Below, one piece after another: positions 7,665 to 16,584 of a DNA stretch of 64,000 nucleotides. Source of the stretch: Nocardia neocaledoniensis (GTDB lineage Bacteria > Actinomycetota > Actinomycetes > Mycobacteriales > Mycobacteriaceae); the NCBI RefSeq assembly GCF_003182135.1, contig NZ_QGTL01000012.1, positions 165,478 to 229,477 on the forward strand, in the 5' to 3' direction. Both the position numbers and the translations under genes were made by a program. The notes beneath the pieces were generated by a model. It was given only the letters and a program-made list of their open reading frames with translations. It was not told where the DNA came from and did not search any database. Position 1 is the first letter of the stretch, and each line of letters opens with the position of its first letter.

Positions 7665-8003
7665 CTATCCGTGGGCCACCGGACGCACCTCGATCGGCAA
7701 GGTGAGGACCGCGGCGAGCTTGCCCGCCCAGCCCAGCGCCTCGTCCAGATCCTCGACCTCGATGAGCGTGAACCCGCCCACGTGCTCGGTGCCCTCGGCG
7801 AACGGCCCGTCGGTCATCAGCAGCTCGCCCTCTTTCGCGCGCACGACGGTCGCGGTGCTCGCGGCGTGCAGCCCGACCGCGAACACCCAGACCCCGGCGG
7901 CGCGCATCTCGTCATTGAGCGCACCGAGCTCGTCCATGATGGCGTCGATGTTCTCGGGCGCCGGACCGTCGGGCTGATAGATGGACAGCAGGTACTGGGT
8001 CAT
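7665..8003 (-). CDS. YciI/DGPF-domain protein, partner of ECF42 sigma factor
   Basis: 112 residues. The family signature DGPF appears as LMTDGPFAEGTEHVGGFTLIEVEDLDEAL at about residues 62-90. This fold is a dimeric ferredoxin-like alpha/beta barrel. Such proteins are co-encoded with ECF42 sigma factors and are both putative targets and putative modulators of them. ATG 8003 is preceded by GAGAGGAC and starts the conserved MTQYLLSIYQPDG. First gene of a three-gene leftward operon. Confidence 0.88.
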   Translation of the reverse strand: MTQYLLSIYQPDGPAPENIDAIMDELGALNDEMRAAGVWVFAVGLHAASTATVVRAKEGELLMTDGPFAEGTEHVGGFTLIEVEDLDEALGWAGKLAAVLTLPIEVRPVAHG

Positions 8004-8156
8004 GATCGTCCTCTCGTCGATACCTCCGGCGTGAAACCGGTTCATCTCCTACACGAACGCGACGCCGCCGAATCGACAGCCCGACCACCCCGATTCTCGT
8101 CCGCCCACCCAGCGAGGTGCCCCGGATCGCCGGATCCGCTGTGCCACGATGAGGCG

Positions 8157-9383
8157 ATGGAGCTGCTCGCGTCCGCCGCCGGGGGCGGTCCGTCGCCGAT
8201 CGTGTCGCTGTTCTGGATCGCGCTGGTCGCGGTGGTGGCGCCGCTGCTCTCGCGCGCCCTGCGCGGGTACGTGCCCGACGTGGTGATCCTGCTCGTGGCG
8301 GGGACGGTCCTCGGGCCCTTCGCGCTGGGCTGGGCGACCGAGGACGGCGGGGTCGACCTCATCAAGGAACTCGGCCTCGGCATGCTGTTCCTGCTGGCGG
8401 GCTACGAGCTGGATCCGAAACTGCTCGGCGGCCGGTCGGGGCGGGTGGCCTGGCTGGTGTGGGTGGCGGGGCTGGTCTTCGCGTTCGGGTTGATGACGGT
8501 GCTGGCGAGCGACGAGTCGACCACCAACCACATCGCGGTCGCCATCGCGATGACCTCCACCGCGCTGGGCACCCTGCTGCCGATCATCAAGCAGGCCGGG
8601 CTGCTCGACACCCCACTGGGACGCGCGGTCCTCGCGCACGGCGCGGTCGGCGAGCTCGGGCCGATCGTGGCCATGTCGGTGCTGCTGAGCAGCCACAATG
8701 TCGGCGCCGCCCTCGTCGTGCTCGTCCTGTTCGTGGTGGCGGCGCTGCTGGTGGGGCTGATCCCGTTGCGCCTGTTCGGCCGCATCCCCGATCTCGGCGC
8801 GGCGCTGGCGCGGATGGACGGCGGCACCTCCCAGCTGCCGGTGCGCGGGTCGATCCTGTTGCTGCTGGTCCTCATGGTGGTGGCCGAACGCTTCGATCTG
8901 GACGTGGTACTCGGCGCGTTCGCGGCGGGCATGGTGCTGCGCAGGCTCATCGCCGCCGGGCATCCGCGCGTCGACGAACAGCTCGAGACCATCGGCTACG
9001 GACTGCTGATCCCGGTGTTCTTCGTGGTCTCGGGCATGGGCATCGACATGGCGGCGGTCGCGGGGCAGCCGCTGCTGTGGGTGTCGTTCGTGCTGGCCAT
9101 CGCCGTCGCTCGCGGTCTGCCGGTCTGGTTGAGTGAACGGTTCGTCCCGCACGGACGCAACCTCGAGACGCCCCGCGAGCGCGCCCAGCTCGCGTTGTTC
9201 GCCGCCACCGGCCTGCCGATCATCGTCGCCGTCACCCAGGTCGCCGTGTCGACGGAGTTGATGACGGCCGACACCGCCTCGGTTCTCGTCGCCGCCGGTG
9301 CGACGACCGTGCTGGTGTTTCCCCTGGTAGCAAGGCTGATCGGCGGCAAGACGCCGGTTGTCACCGCACCTGCCCATGAATGA
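8157..9383 (+). CDS. Kef-type cation:proton antiporter
   Basis: 408 residues with about twelve hydrophobic segments covering most of the length, matching the CPA2/Na-H exchanger transmembrane domain. Landmarks are FLLAGYELDP at about 77-86, an amphipathic TSTALGTLLPIIKQ segment at 124-137, and FDLDVVLGAFAAGMVLRR near 245-262. There is no C-terminal RCK/TrkA-N domain, so nucleotide gating is not expected. It would exchange monovalent cations for protons at the cytoplasmic membrane. The stop codon lies inside the upstream end of the argC operator. Confidence 0.88.
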   Translation: MELLASAAGGGPSPIVSLFWIALVAVVAPLLSRALRGYVPDVVILLVAGTVLGPFALGWATEDGGVDLIKELGLGMLFLLAGYELDPKLLGGRSGRVAWLVWVAGLVFAFGLMTVLASDESTTNHIAVAIAMTSTALGTLLPIIKQAGLLDTPLGRAVLAHGAVGELGPIVAMSVLLSSHNVGAALVVLVLFVVAALLVGLIPLRLFGRIPDLGAALARMDGGTSQLPVRGSILLLLVLMVVAERFDLDVVLGAFAAGMVLRRLIAAGHPRVDEQLETIGYGLLIPVFFVVSGMGIDMAAVAGQPLLWVSFVLAIAVARGLPVWLSERFVPHGRNLETPRERAQLALFAATGLPIIVAVTQVAVSTELMTADTASVLVAAGATTVLVFPLVARLIGGKTPVVTAPAHE

Positions 9384-9407
9384 GCTTGCATAGTCGTGCA
9401 TAATCAT
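9376..9407 (+). promoter_or_regulatory. ARG operator (ArgR box) in front of argC
   Basis: A 32-bp AT-rich element running from ATGAATGAG through TTGCAT to TCGTGCATAATCAT. The TGCAT/ATGCA-type half-sites are those of bacterial ARG boxes bound by hexameric ArgR with arginine. The same element with 29 of 32 identities stands upstream of argG. Inferred to repress the six-gene operon. Confidence 0.8.
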
Positions 9408-9434
9408 CACATGGTTGATTCGTCGGGAGGACCC

Positions 9435-10469
9435 GTGTTGCGGGTGGCGGTTGCCGGTGCGAGTGGATACGCCGGTGGCGAGGTGCTGCGTCTACTGCTG
9501 GCCCACCCGGAGTACCGAGCCGGGCGCCTCGAGATCGGGGCGCTGACCGCCGGATCCAACGCGGGCACCGCGCTGGGCGCGCTCCAGCCGCATCTGCTGC
9601 CGCTGGCCGACCGGATCCTGCAGGAGACGACCCCCGAGACCCTGGCCGGGCACGACATCGTGTTCCTCGGCCTGCCGCACGGGCAGTCCGGCGCCATCGC
9701 GCAGGCGCTGCCCGAGTCGACCGTGATCATCGACTGCGGCGCCGACTTCCGGCTCACCGATGCCGCCGCCTGGGAGAAATACTACGGCGGCACCCACGCC
9801 GGCAGCTGGCCCTACGGTCTGCCCGAACTGCCCGGCGGCCGGGAACGGCTCACCGGCGCGCGGCGCATCGCCGTGCCCGGCTGCTACCCGACCGTGTCGA
9901 GCGTCGCGCTGGCCCCGGCCATCGCCGCGGGCATCATCGAGCCCACCGTGCACGTCGTCGCCGTGAGCGGCACCTCGGGCGCGGGCCGCAAGCTCGACAT
10001 CGGCCTGCTCGGCTCGGAGGTGATGGGCAGCGTGCGCGCCTACAGCGTCGCGGGCGCCCACCGGCACACCCCTGAGATCGCGCAGAACCTGAAGGCCGCG
10101 GGCGGCGTCGATGTCACGGTGTCGTTCACCCCCGTGCTGGCGCCGATGCCGCGCGGCATCCTCGCCACCTGCACCGCCCCGGTGAAGGTGGACGCCGCCG
10201 AAGCCCGCGCCGTCTACGAGAAGGCCTACGCCGACGAACCGTTCGTGCACCTGCTGCCCGAAGGGCTGCTGCCGCAGACGGGTTCGGTGCTCGGCTCCAA
10301 CGCCATCACCCTGCAGGTCGCCGTCGACGCCGACGCGGGACAGCTCGTGGTGATCGGCGCGGTCGACAACCTGACCAAGGGCACCGCGGGCGCCGCGGTG
10401 CAATCGATGAACCTGGCCGTCGGCTTCGACGAGACCGCAGGACTTTCCACCGTAGGAGTGGCACCGTGA
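9435..10469 (+). CDS. argC: N-acetyl-gamma-glutamyl-phosphate reductase
   Basis: Third step of arginine synthesis: NADPH-dependent reduction of N-acetylglutamyl phosphate to the semialdehyde. The product shows the Rossmann start VAVAGASGYAGGEVLRLLL, then HGQSG, IIDCGADFRL and the active-site cysteine in VPGCYPT. Start choice: GTG 9435 follows GGGAGGA encoded by rare GGA-GGA glycine codons, which suggests a real ribosome site; TTG 9438 or ATG 9411 (leaderless-like) are alternatives adding or removing a few residues. First gene of argC-J-B-D-F-R; it ends in a GTGA overlap with argJ. Confidence 0.95.
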   Translation: MLRVAVAGASGYAGGEVLRLLLAHPEYRAGRLEIGALTAGSNAGTALGALQPHLLPLADRILQETTPETLAGHDIVFLGLPHGQSGAIAQALPESTVIIDCGADFRLTDAAAWEKYYGGTHAGSWPYGLPELPGGRERLTGARRIAVPGCYPTVSSVALAPAIAAGIIEPTVHVVAVSGTSGAGRKLDIGLLGSEVMGSVRAYSVAGAHRHTPEIAQNLKAAGGVDVTVSFTPVLAPMPRGILATCTAPVKVDAAEARAVYEKAYADEPFVHLLPEGLLPQTGSVLGSNAITLQVAVDADAGQLVVIGAVDNLTKGTAGAAVQSMNLAVGFDETAGLSTVGVAP

Positions 10470-11692
10470 CGACCCCTGATCCGCACACGACGGACCACGG
10501 CAACCTGATCCACACCCAGGGCGTCACCGCCCCGCTCGGCTTCCGCGCCGCGGGCATCGCGGCCGGCATCAAGGCCAGTGGCAAGCCCGACCTCGCGCTG
10601 GTGCTCAACGAGGGCCCCGAATACGCCGCGGCCGGGGTGTTCACCAGCAACAAGGTCAAGGCCGCGCCGGTGCTGTGGTCGCAGCAGGTGCTGAAGTCGG
10701 GCCGCGTGCGCGCGGTCATCCTGAACTCCGGCGGCGCCAACGCCTGCACCGGACCCGGCGGCTTCCAGGACACCCACAAGACCGCCGAGGAACTCGCCGC
10801 CGCACTGAGCAATTGGGGCACCGAGACCGGCGCGGGCGAGGTCGCGGTGTGCTCCACCGGGCTCATCGGCGACCGGCTCCCGATGGACAAGCTGATCCCC
10901 GCGATCACCGAGATCGTGCACGAGATGGGCGGCGGCATGTCGGGCGGCTCCGACGCCGCGCACGCCATCATGACCACCGACACGGTGCCCAAGGAATCGG
11001 CCTTCCACCACGAGGACAAGTGGAACGTCGGTGGCATGGCCAAGGGCGCGGGCATGCTCGCCCCGTCGTTGGCCACCATGCTCGTCGTGCTCACCACCGA
11101 CGCGGTGGCCACCCCGGCCCAGCTCGACGAGGCGCTGCGCAAGGCCACGAAGTACACCTTCGACCGGCTCGACGTCGACGGCTCCTGCTCCACCAACGAC
11201 ACGGTGCTGCTGCTGGCCAACGGCGCGAGCGGTGTCGCGCCCTCGCAGCAGGACCTCGACGACGCCGTCTTCACCGTCTGCGACGACCTGGCCGCCCAGC
11301 TCATGGCCGACGCCGAGGGCGTCACCAAGCGGGTCCGGGTCACCGTCAGCGGCGCGGCCACCGAGGACGAGGCGCTCGTCGCCGCGCGCGCCGTGGCCCG
11401 CGACAGTCTGGTCAAGACCGCGCTGTTCGGTTCCGACCCCAACTGGGGCCGGGTGCTCGCCGCCGTCGGCATCGCCCCGGTGACGTTGGACCCCGACCGG
11501 ATCGCGGTGTCGTTCAACGGGAATCCGGTCTGTGTCGACAGCGTCGGCGCGCCCGGCGCCCGCGAGGTCGACCTGTCCGGCGCCGACATCGACGTGCTGA
11601 TCGAGCTGAATGTCGGCGAGGGCACCGCGACGGTGCGCACCACCGACCTCTCGCACGCCTATGTCGAAGAGAACTCGGCGTACAGCTCATGA
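10466..11692 (+). CDS. argJ: Bifunctional glutamate N-acetyltransferase / N-acetylglutamate synthase
   Basis: 408 residues, normal length. ArgJ recycles the acetyl group from N-acetylornithine to glutamate and may also use acetyl-CoA. The autoproteolysis and nucleophile site is in AKGAGMLAPSLATMLVV with Thr204 directly after Ala, the conserved ATML cleavage motif; the oxyanion pair lies further upstream near NSGGANACTG. GTG start overlaps the argC stop by 4 bp (GTGA), indicating translational coupling; an ATGA overlap joins it to argB. Confidence 0.96.
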   Translation: MTTPDPHTTDHGNLIHTQGVTAPLGFRAAGIAAGIKASGKPDLALVLNEGPEYAAAGVFTSNKVKAAPVLWSQQVLKSGRVRAVILNSGGANACTGPGGFQDTHKTAEELAAALSNWGTETGAGEVAVCSTGLIGDRLPMDKLIPAITEIVHEMGGGMSGGSDAAHAIMTTDTVPKESAFHHEDKWNVGGMAKGAGMLAPSLATMLVVLTTDAVATPAQLDEALRKATKYTFDRLDVDGSCSTNDTVLLLANGASGVAPSQQDLDDAVFTVCDDLAAQLMADAEGVTKRVRVTVSGAATEDEALVAARAVARDSLVKTALFGSDPNWGRVLAAVGIAPVTLDPDRIAVSFNGNPVCVDSVGAPGAREVDLSGADIDVLIELNVGEGTATVRTTDLSHAYVEENSAYSS

Positions 11693-12576
11693 ACGCCGGT
11701 GTGCTGCACAGTCTCTCGGCCCTGGACAAGGCGCATGTGCTGGCCGGCGCGCTGCCCTGGCTGCAGAAGTTCCGGGACAAGATCGTCGTCGTGAAGTACG
11801 GCGGCAACGCCATGATCGACGACGAGCTCAAGGCCGCCTTCGCCGCCGACATGGCGTTCCTGCGCACCGTCGGCGTGCACCCGGTGGTCGTGCACGGCGG
11901 TGGCCCGCAGATCAACGCCATGCTGAAGAAGCTCGGCATGGAAGGCGAGTTCCGCGGCGGCTTCCGCGTCACCACCCCCGAGGTGATGGACGTGGTGCGG
12001 ATGGTGCTGTTCGGCCAGGTCGGGCGCGAGCTCGTCGGGCTGATCAACGCGCACGGCCCGTACGCGGTCGGCATCTCGGGCGAGGACGCGCACCTGTTCA
12101 CCGCGACCCGCCGCACCGTCACCGTCGAGGGCGTCGCCACCGACATCGGCCTGGTCGGTGACGTCACCGAGGTGAACCCGGGCGCCGTGCTCGACCTGAT
12201 CGACGCGGGCCGCATCCCGGTGGTCTCGACCATCGCCCCCGACGCCGACGGCGTGGTCCACAACATCAACGCCGACACCGCCGCCGCCGCGCTGGCCGAG
12301 GGCATCGGCGCGGAGAAGCTCGTGGTGCTCACCGATGTCGAGGGCCTCTACACCGACTGGCCCGACCGCTCGTCACTGACCAGCGAGATCGACGCGAAGG
12401 CGTTGACGGAGTTGCTGCCACGCCTGGATGCGGGCATGGTGCCCAAGATGGAAGCCTGCCTGCGCGCCGTGCAGGGCGGGGTGCCCAGCGCACACGTGAT
12501 CGACGGCCGGGTACCGCATTCGGTGCTCCTGGAGTTGTTCACCGGCGAAGGAATCGGAACGATGGTGACCGCATGA
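11689..12576 (+). CDS. argB: Acetylglutamate kinase
   Basis: 295 residues; phosphorylates N-acetylglutamate with ATP, the feedback-controlled step. Visible landmarks are KIVVVKYGGNAM (phosphate-binding Lys/Gly strand, about 26-37), VVHGGGPQI (66-74), and NINADTAAAALAEGIGAEKLVVLTDVEGL. The N-terminal helix (residues 1-25, LSALDKAHVLAGALPWLQKF) is the arginine-sensitive type that hexamerises the enzyme, so arginine inhibition is expected. ATGA overlaps at both ends (argJ, argD). Confidence 0.96.
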   Translation: MNAGVLHSLSALDKAHVLAGALPWLQKFRDKIVVVKYGGNAMIDDELKAAFAADMAFLRTVGVHPVVVHGGGPQINAMLKKLGMEGEFRGGFRVTTPEVMDVVRMVLFGQVGRELVGLINAHGPYAVGISGEDAHLFTATRRTVTVEGVATDIGLVGDVTEVNPGAVLDLIDAGRIPVVSTIAPDADGVVHNINADTAAAALAEGIGAEKLVVLTDVEGLYTDWPDRSSLTSEIDAKALTELLPRLDAGMVPKMEACLRAVQGGVPSAHVIDGRVPHSVLLELFTGEGIGTMVTA

Positions 12577-13775
12577 GTGAAGTAGAGAAGCTGCAGCAGC
12601 GGTGGTCGGCCGCGATGATGAACAACTACGGCACCCCCGCGGTCGCGTTGGTGCGCGGCGCGGGCGCGGTGCTCTACGACGCCGACGGCAAGCGCTACGT
12701 CGATTTCCTCGGCGGCATCGCGGTCAACAGCCTCGGTCACGCCCATCCCGCCATCCTGGAGGCGGTCACCCAGCAGCTGGGCACGCTCGGCCACGTGTCG
12801 AACCTGTACGCCAGCGAGCCGGTGATCGAGCTGGCCGAGAAGCTGCTCGCGCACTTCGGTGACGGCGAGGGCAAGGCGTTCTTCTGCAACTCGGGCACCG
12901 AGGCCAACGAGGCGGCGTTCAAGATCGCCCGGCTCACCGGCCGCACCAAGATCGTCGCCGCGGAGGAGGCCTTCCACGGCCGGACCATGGGCGCGCTCGC
13001 CCTCACCGGCCAGCCGGCCAAGCGGGAACCGTTCGAGCCCATGCCGCCCGGCGTGGTGCACGTGCCCTACGGTGACGCCGCCGCGCTGGAAGCCGCCGTC
13101 GACACCGACACCGCCGCGGTGTTCCTGGAGCCGATGATGGGGGAGAGCGGTGTGGTCGTCCCGCCGTTCGACTACCTGGCGCGGGCGCGCGAGATCACCT
13201 CGCGAGCGGGCGCCCTGCTGATCCTCGACGAGGTGCAGACCGGAATCGGCCGCACCGGAACGTTTTTCGCGCACCAGGCGGCGGGCATCGTGCCCGACGC
13301 GATCACCCTGGCCAAGGGGCTGGGCGGTGGCCTGCCGATCGGCGCCGTGCTGGCGCAGGGCCGGGCCGCCGAACTGCTGACCCCGGGTCTGCACGGCACC
13401 ACCTTCGGCGGCAACCCCGTCTGCGCCGCCGCCGCGCTGGCGGTGCTGCGCACGATCGACACCGAAGATCTGCTCTCCCATGTGGAATGGGTCGGCAAGA
13501 AGCTCAGCGACGGCATCGCGCTGCTCGGCCACCCGGAGATCGACCACGTGCGCGGCGCCGGTCTGCTGATCGGCATCGTGCTGCGCCACGACATCTCCGC
13601 GCACGTGGACGTGCGGGCGCGGGAGGCGGGCTACCTGATCAACCCCGCCAAGCCCAACGTGATCCGGTTGGCGCCGCCCCTGGTGCTCACCGAAACCCAG
13701 GCCGACAACTTCGTCGCCGACCTGCCCGAGATCCTCGACAAGGCCGCCGCCGATGCGAAGGGAGCGACCAAGTGA
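12573..13775 (+). CDS. argD: Acetylornithine aminotransferase
   Basis: 400 residues, class III PLP aminotransferase, transferring an amino group from glutamate to N-acetylglutamate semialdehyde. Landmarks: FLGGIAVNSLGHAHP, FCNSGTEANEAAFKIAR (cofactor phosphate), FHGRTMGALALTG, LILDEVQTGIGRTG (PLP-binding Asp) and the Schiff-base lysine in ITLAKGLGGGLPIGA. May also serve lysine synthesis as succinyl-DAP aminotransferase, as in relatives. Linked by 4-bp overlaps to argB and argF. Confidence 0.96.
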   Translation: MSEVEKLQQRWSAAMMNNYGTPAVALVRGAGAVLYDADGKRYVDFLGGIAVNSLGHAHPAILEAVTQQLGTLGHVSNLYASEPVIELAEKLLAHFGDGEGKAFFCNSGTEANEAAFKIARLTGRTKIVAAEEAFHGRTMGALALTGQPAKREPFEPMPPGVVHVPYGDAAALEAAVDTDTAAVFLEPMMGESGVVVPPFDYLARAREITSRAGALLILDEVQTGIGRTGTFFAHQAAGIVPDAITLAKGLGGGLPIGAVLAQGRAAELLTPGLHGTTFGGNPVCAAAALAVLRTIDTEDLLSHVEWVGKKLSDGIALLGHPEIDHVRGAGLLIGIVLRHDISAHVDVRAREAGYLINPAKPNVIRLAPPLVLTETQADNFVADLPEILDKAAADAKGATK

Positions 13776-14704
13776 GCCTGCGCCACTTTCTGCGCGACGA
13801 CGACGTGACCCAGGCCGAACAGGCCGAAATCCTCGCCATCGCCGCGGAATTGAAGCAGAACCCGTTCGCGCACCGGCCGCTGGACGGCCCGCGCGGGGTC
13901 GGGGTGATCTTCGAGAAGAACTCCACCCGCACCCGGTTCTCGTTCGAGCTCGGCATCGCCCAGCTCGGTGGGCACGCGGTCGTCGTCGACGGCCGTGACA
14001 CCCAGCTGGGCCGCGAGGAGACCCTCGGCGACACCGGCAGCGTGCTGTCGCGCTACGTCGAGGCCATCGTGTGGCGGACCTTCGAGCAGTCCCGGCTCGA
14101 CGAGATGTCGGCCACCGCGACGGTTCCCGTGGTGAACGCGCTGTCCAACGAGTTCCATCCGTGCCAGGTACTCGCCGATCTGCAGACGATCAGCGAACGC
14201 AAGGGCGCCCTGGCCGGGCTGAATCTCACCTACTTCGGCGACGGCGCCAACAACATGGCGCATTCGCTGCTGCTGGGCGGGGTGACGGCGGGGATGAACG
14301 TCACCGTCGCCGCGCCCGCCGGGTTCGAGCCGCTGCCGTGGATTCTCGAGGCCGCCGCCAAGCGGGCCGCCGAGACCGGCGCCACGGTGACGGTCACCAA
14401 CGACCCGGTCGCCGGTGCCACGGGCGCGGACGTGCTAGTCACCGACACCTGGACCTCCATGGGACAGGAGAACGACGGCCTGGACCGGGTCGGCCCGTTC
14501 CGTCCGTTCCAGGTCAACGGCGAACTGCTCGCCGCCGCCGATCCGGAAGCCATTGTGATGCACTGCCTTCCGGCGCACCGCGGCGAGGAGATCACCGACG
14601 AGGTGCTCGACGGCCCGCACAGTGTGGTCTGGGACGAGGCCGAGAACCGCCTGCACGCCCAGAAGGCGCTGCTGGTGTGGCTGCTCGCGAAAGCCGCCGC
14701 GTGA
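13772..14704 (+). CDS. argF: Ornithine carbamoyltransferase, anabolic
   Basis: 310 residues. Carbamoyl-phosphate site STRTR appears in KNSTRTRFSFELG (about 49-61); the ornithine-binding and catalytic cysteine motif is MHCLPAHRGEEI near residue 265. Forms citrulline. GTG start overlaps the argD stop (GTGA). No catabolic arcA/arcC neighbours, so the anabolic assignment stands. Confidence 0.96.
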   Translation: MSLRHFLRDDDVTQAEQAEILAIAAELKQNPFAHRPLDGPRGVGVIFEKNSTRTRFSFELGIAQLGGHAVVVDGRDTQLGREETLGDTGSVLSRYVEAIVWRTFEQSRLDEMSATATVPVVNALSNEFHPCQVLADLQTISERKGALAGLNLTYFGDGANNMAHSLLLGGVTAGMNVTVAAPAGFEPLPWILEAAAKRAAETGATVTVTNDPVAGATGADVLVTDTWTSMGQENDGLDRVGPFRPFQVNGELLAAADPEAIVMHCLPAHRGEEITDEVLDGPHSVVWDEAENRLHAQKALLVWLLAKAAA

Positions 14705-14738
14705 GACCGCGAACCGGGGCCGGCGCGGAGGTCCGGCG

Positions 14739-15245
14739 ATGAGCGCGGCGCCCGAGAAGGGCTCACCCGCCATCGCCCGCACCCGCGCCGGCCGCCAGTC
14801 CCGCATCGTCGAACTGCTGTCCGCGCACGCGGTCCGCAGCCAGACCGAACTCGCGGCCCTGCTCGCCGCCGAGGGCATCGAGACCACCCAGGCCACCCTC
14901 TCGCGTGACCTGGACGAACTTGGCGCGGTGAAGCTGCGCGCCGCCGACGGCGGCGCCGGTGTGTACGTGGTCCCCGAGGACGGCAGCCCCGTCCGCGGCG
15001 TCACCGGCGGCACCGGCCGCCTCTCCAAACTCCTCGGCGACCTGCTGGTCTCCACCGACGCCAGCGGCAACCTCGCGGTCCTGCGCACCCCACCCGGCGC
15101 CGCCCACTTCCTGGCCAGCGCCCTCGACCGCGCCGCCCTACCCTTCATCGTCGGCACCATCGCCGGCGACGACACCATCGCGGTCATCGCCCGCGAACCC
15201 CTCACCGGCGCCGAACTCGCCGCGAAAATCGAGGGATTGGCCTAG
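14739..15245 (+). CDS. argR: Arginine repressor
   Basis: 168 residues. The N-terminal winged helix has the ArgR signature TQATLSRDLDELGAVKLR (about 47-64); the C-terminal arginine-binding and trimerisation domain ends in FIVGTIAGDDTIAVIARE with the GTIAGDDT arginine contact. It would bind the ARG boxes at 9376 and 28618 as a hexamer when arginine is plentiful. ATG 14739 lies 34 bp after argF; longer upstream frames only read through argF. Last gene of the operon, so the repressor is itself under arginine control. Confidence 0.95.
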   Translation: MSAAPEKGSPAIARTRAGRQSRIVELLSAHAVRSQTELAALLAAEGIETTQATLSRDLDELGAVKLRAADGGAGVYVVPEDGSPVRGVTGGTGRLSKLLGDLLVSTDASGNLAVLRTPPGAAHFLASALDRAALPFIVGTIAGDDTIAVIAREPLTGAELAAKIEGLA

Positions 15246-15253
15246 CGGATCAC

Positions 15254-15265
15254 GGTTTCGAAACC
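15254..15265. promoter_or_regulatory. Perfect 12-bp palindrome after argR
   Basis: GGTTTCGAAACC, 8 bp downstream of the argR stop. It may be a weak terminator stem or a protein site; function not assignable. Confidence 0.3.
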
Positions 15266-15295
15266 CGCCCCGTTACCCAACGATGTGCAAATAAG

Positions 15296-15322
15296 GTTAA
15301 GTAAAGATGCTGCTTACTTAAC
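15296..15322. promoter_or_regulatory. Perfect inverted repeat in the fic promoter
   Basis: GTTAAGTAA (15296-15304) and TTACTTAAC (15314-15322) are exact reverse complements separated by 9 nt, in an AT-rich island 33 bp before the fic start. The size and symmetry suit binding of a dimeric winged-helix protein; the C-terminal HTH of the Fic protein itself is the obvious candidate (inference). Confidence 0.65.
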
Positions 15323-15354
15323 GCTAATGGCTCAGCCGTAGGTAAGATCGGCTG

Positions 15355-16563
15355 ATGACGAACGATCCGGCCGGGTGGCCCGCCGTTCGATATGAGCAGC
15401 ACCCCTGGGTGGTGCGCGACACTTACGCGTCGCGCACTCAGCTCCGCCGGCACGCGGGGCCCTACTCCGCGGCGGTGCTGTCCGACATCGCCGAACAAAC
15501 GGTGACGCTGCCGGTCGGCCTGCTGGCCGAAGCCGACGAGGCCGCGCAGGAACTGGTGCGGTTCGATGCGCACCTGTCGACCGAGCTCGGAACCGACTGC
15601 GAACTCGGACCGATGAGCTCCGTGCTGCTGCGCACCGAGAGCTCCGCGTCGTCGCAGATCGAGAACCTCACCGTAGGTGCCCGGCAACTCGCGATGGCCG
15701 AGCTCGGAGAGCACACCAACCGGAACGCGCGCATCGTCACCGCCAACGTGCGCGCTATGGAAGCGGCGCTCGAACTCGGCCGGGCAGTCGACGCCGACTC
15801 GATCCTGGCGATGCATCGTGCGCTGCTCGGTGAGTCCGATCCCGACCGGGCCGGACGGTGGCGCGACCAGCAGGTGTGGATCGGTGGTGGCAATATCGGC
15901 CCCCATCTCGCTGATTTCGTTCCCCCGCACCATGATCGGGTTCCCGCCGCCATCGCCGACCTCATCCATTTCGTGCAGCGGACAGACGTGCCCGCCCTGG
16001 TGCACATCGCGCTCGCGCACGCACAATTCGAGACGATCCATCCCTTCACTGACGGCAACGGCAGAACCGGCCGCGCTCTCGTCCACGCGATGCTGAGCAG
16101 CCGGCAGCTGACCAATCACGTCACTGTGCCGATCTCGGCCGGCCTGTTGGTGAACACCGGAAGCTACTTCGATGCCCTGACCCGATTCCGATCCGGCGAC
16201 CCCGAACCGATCGTGCGCCAGTTCGTCGACGCCGCGTTCTACGCCATCGGCAGCGGGCGCCGACTTGTCGGCGAGCTCAGATCCGTCCGTGCCGCCTACC
16301 GGGAACAGACCACCGCGCGTGCGGATTCCACGGCCTGGAAACTGATCGATCGGCTCGTGGCGCAACCGGTGGTCAACAGCGGCTATGTCGTGGAGGCCTT
16401 CGGCATCAGTGGGGTCGCGGCACAGCGGGCCATCGATCGACTGGTGGAATCCGGAGTGCTGCGCGAGGTTACACAGCGCGCCCGCAATCGGGTCTGGCAA
16501 GCCGACGCAATACTCACCGCCCTCGACGATTTCGCGGCGGGGATTCGCCGAGTACGCGGCTGA
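15355..16563 (+). CDS. Fic-domain protein, class II (N-terminal inhibitory helix) with C-terminal wHTH
   Basis: 402 residues. The inhibitory motif S-x-x-x-E-N occurs in SSASSQIENL at about residue 100, before the Fic core, defining class II. The catalytic loop HPFTDGNGRTGR (about residues 226-237) retains His, Phe, Asp/Gly, Asn and both Arg residues, so AMP transfer (or another nucleotidyl transfer) should be possible once inhibition is relieved. The C-terminal 60 residues (SGYVVEAFGISGVAAQRAIDRLVESGVLREV) form a winged helix, as in Fic proteins that bind their own promoter. ATG 15355 follows the palindromic AT-rich promoter. It stands alone inside the arginine cluster, suggesting insertion. 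Confidence 0.88.
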   Translation: MTNDPAGWPAVRYEQHPWVVRDTYASRTQLRRHAGPYSAAVLSDIAEQTVTLPVGLLAEADEAAQELVRFDAHLSTELGTDCELGPMSSVLLRTESSASSQIENLTVGARQLAMAELGEHTNRNARIVTANVRAMEAALELGRAVDADSILAMHRALLGESDPDRAGRWRDQQVWIGGGNIGPHLADFVPPHHDRVPAAIADLIHFVQRTDVPALVHIALAHAQFETIHPFTDGNGRTGRALVHAMLSSRQLTNHVTVPISAGLLVNTGSYFDALTRFRSGDPEPIVRQFVDAAFYAIGSGRRLVGELRSVRAAYREQTTARADSTAWKLIDRLVAQPVVNSGYVVEAFGISGVAAQRAIDRLVESGVLREVTQRARNRVWQADAILTALDDFAAGIRRVRG

Positions 16564-16584
16564 GCGACGCGCACCCGGTCGGAT

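Noticed and set aside
5456..7705. Rightward open frame of about 750 codons over the ArsR-type, sigma and small genes
   Set aside because: Composition is Pro/Arg/His-rich without any domain; it is the alternate frame of real genes on both strands.
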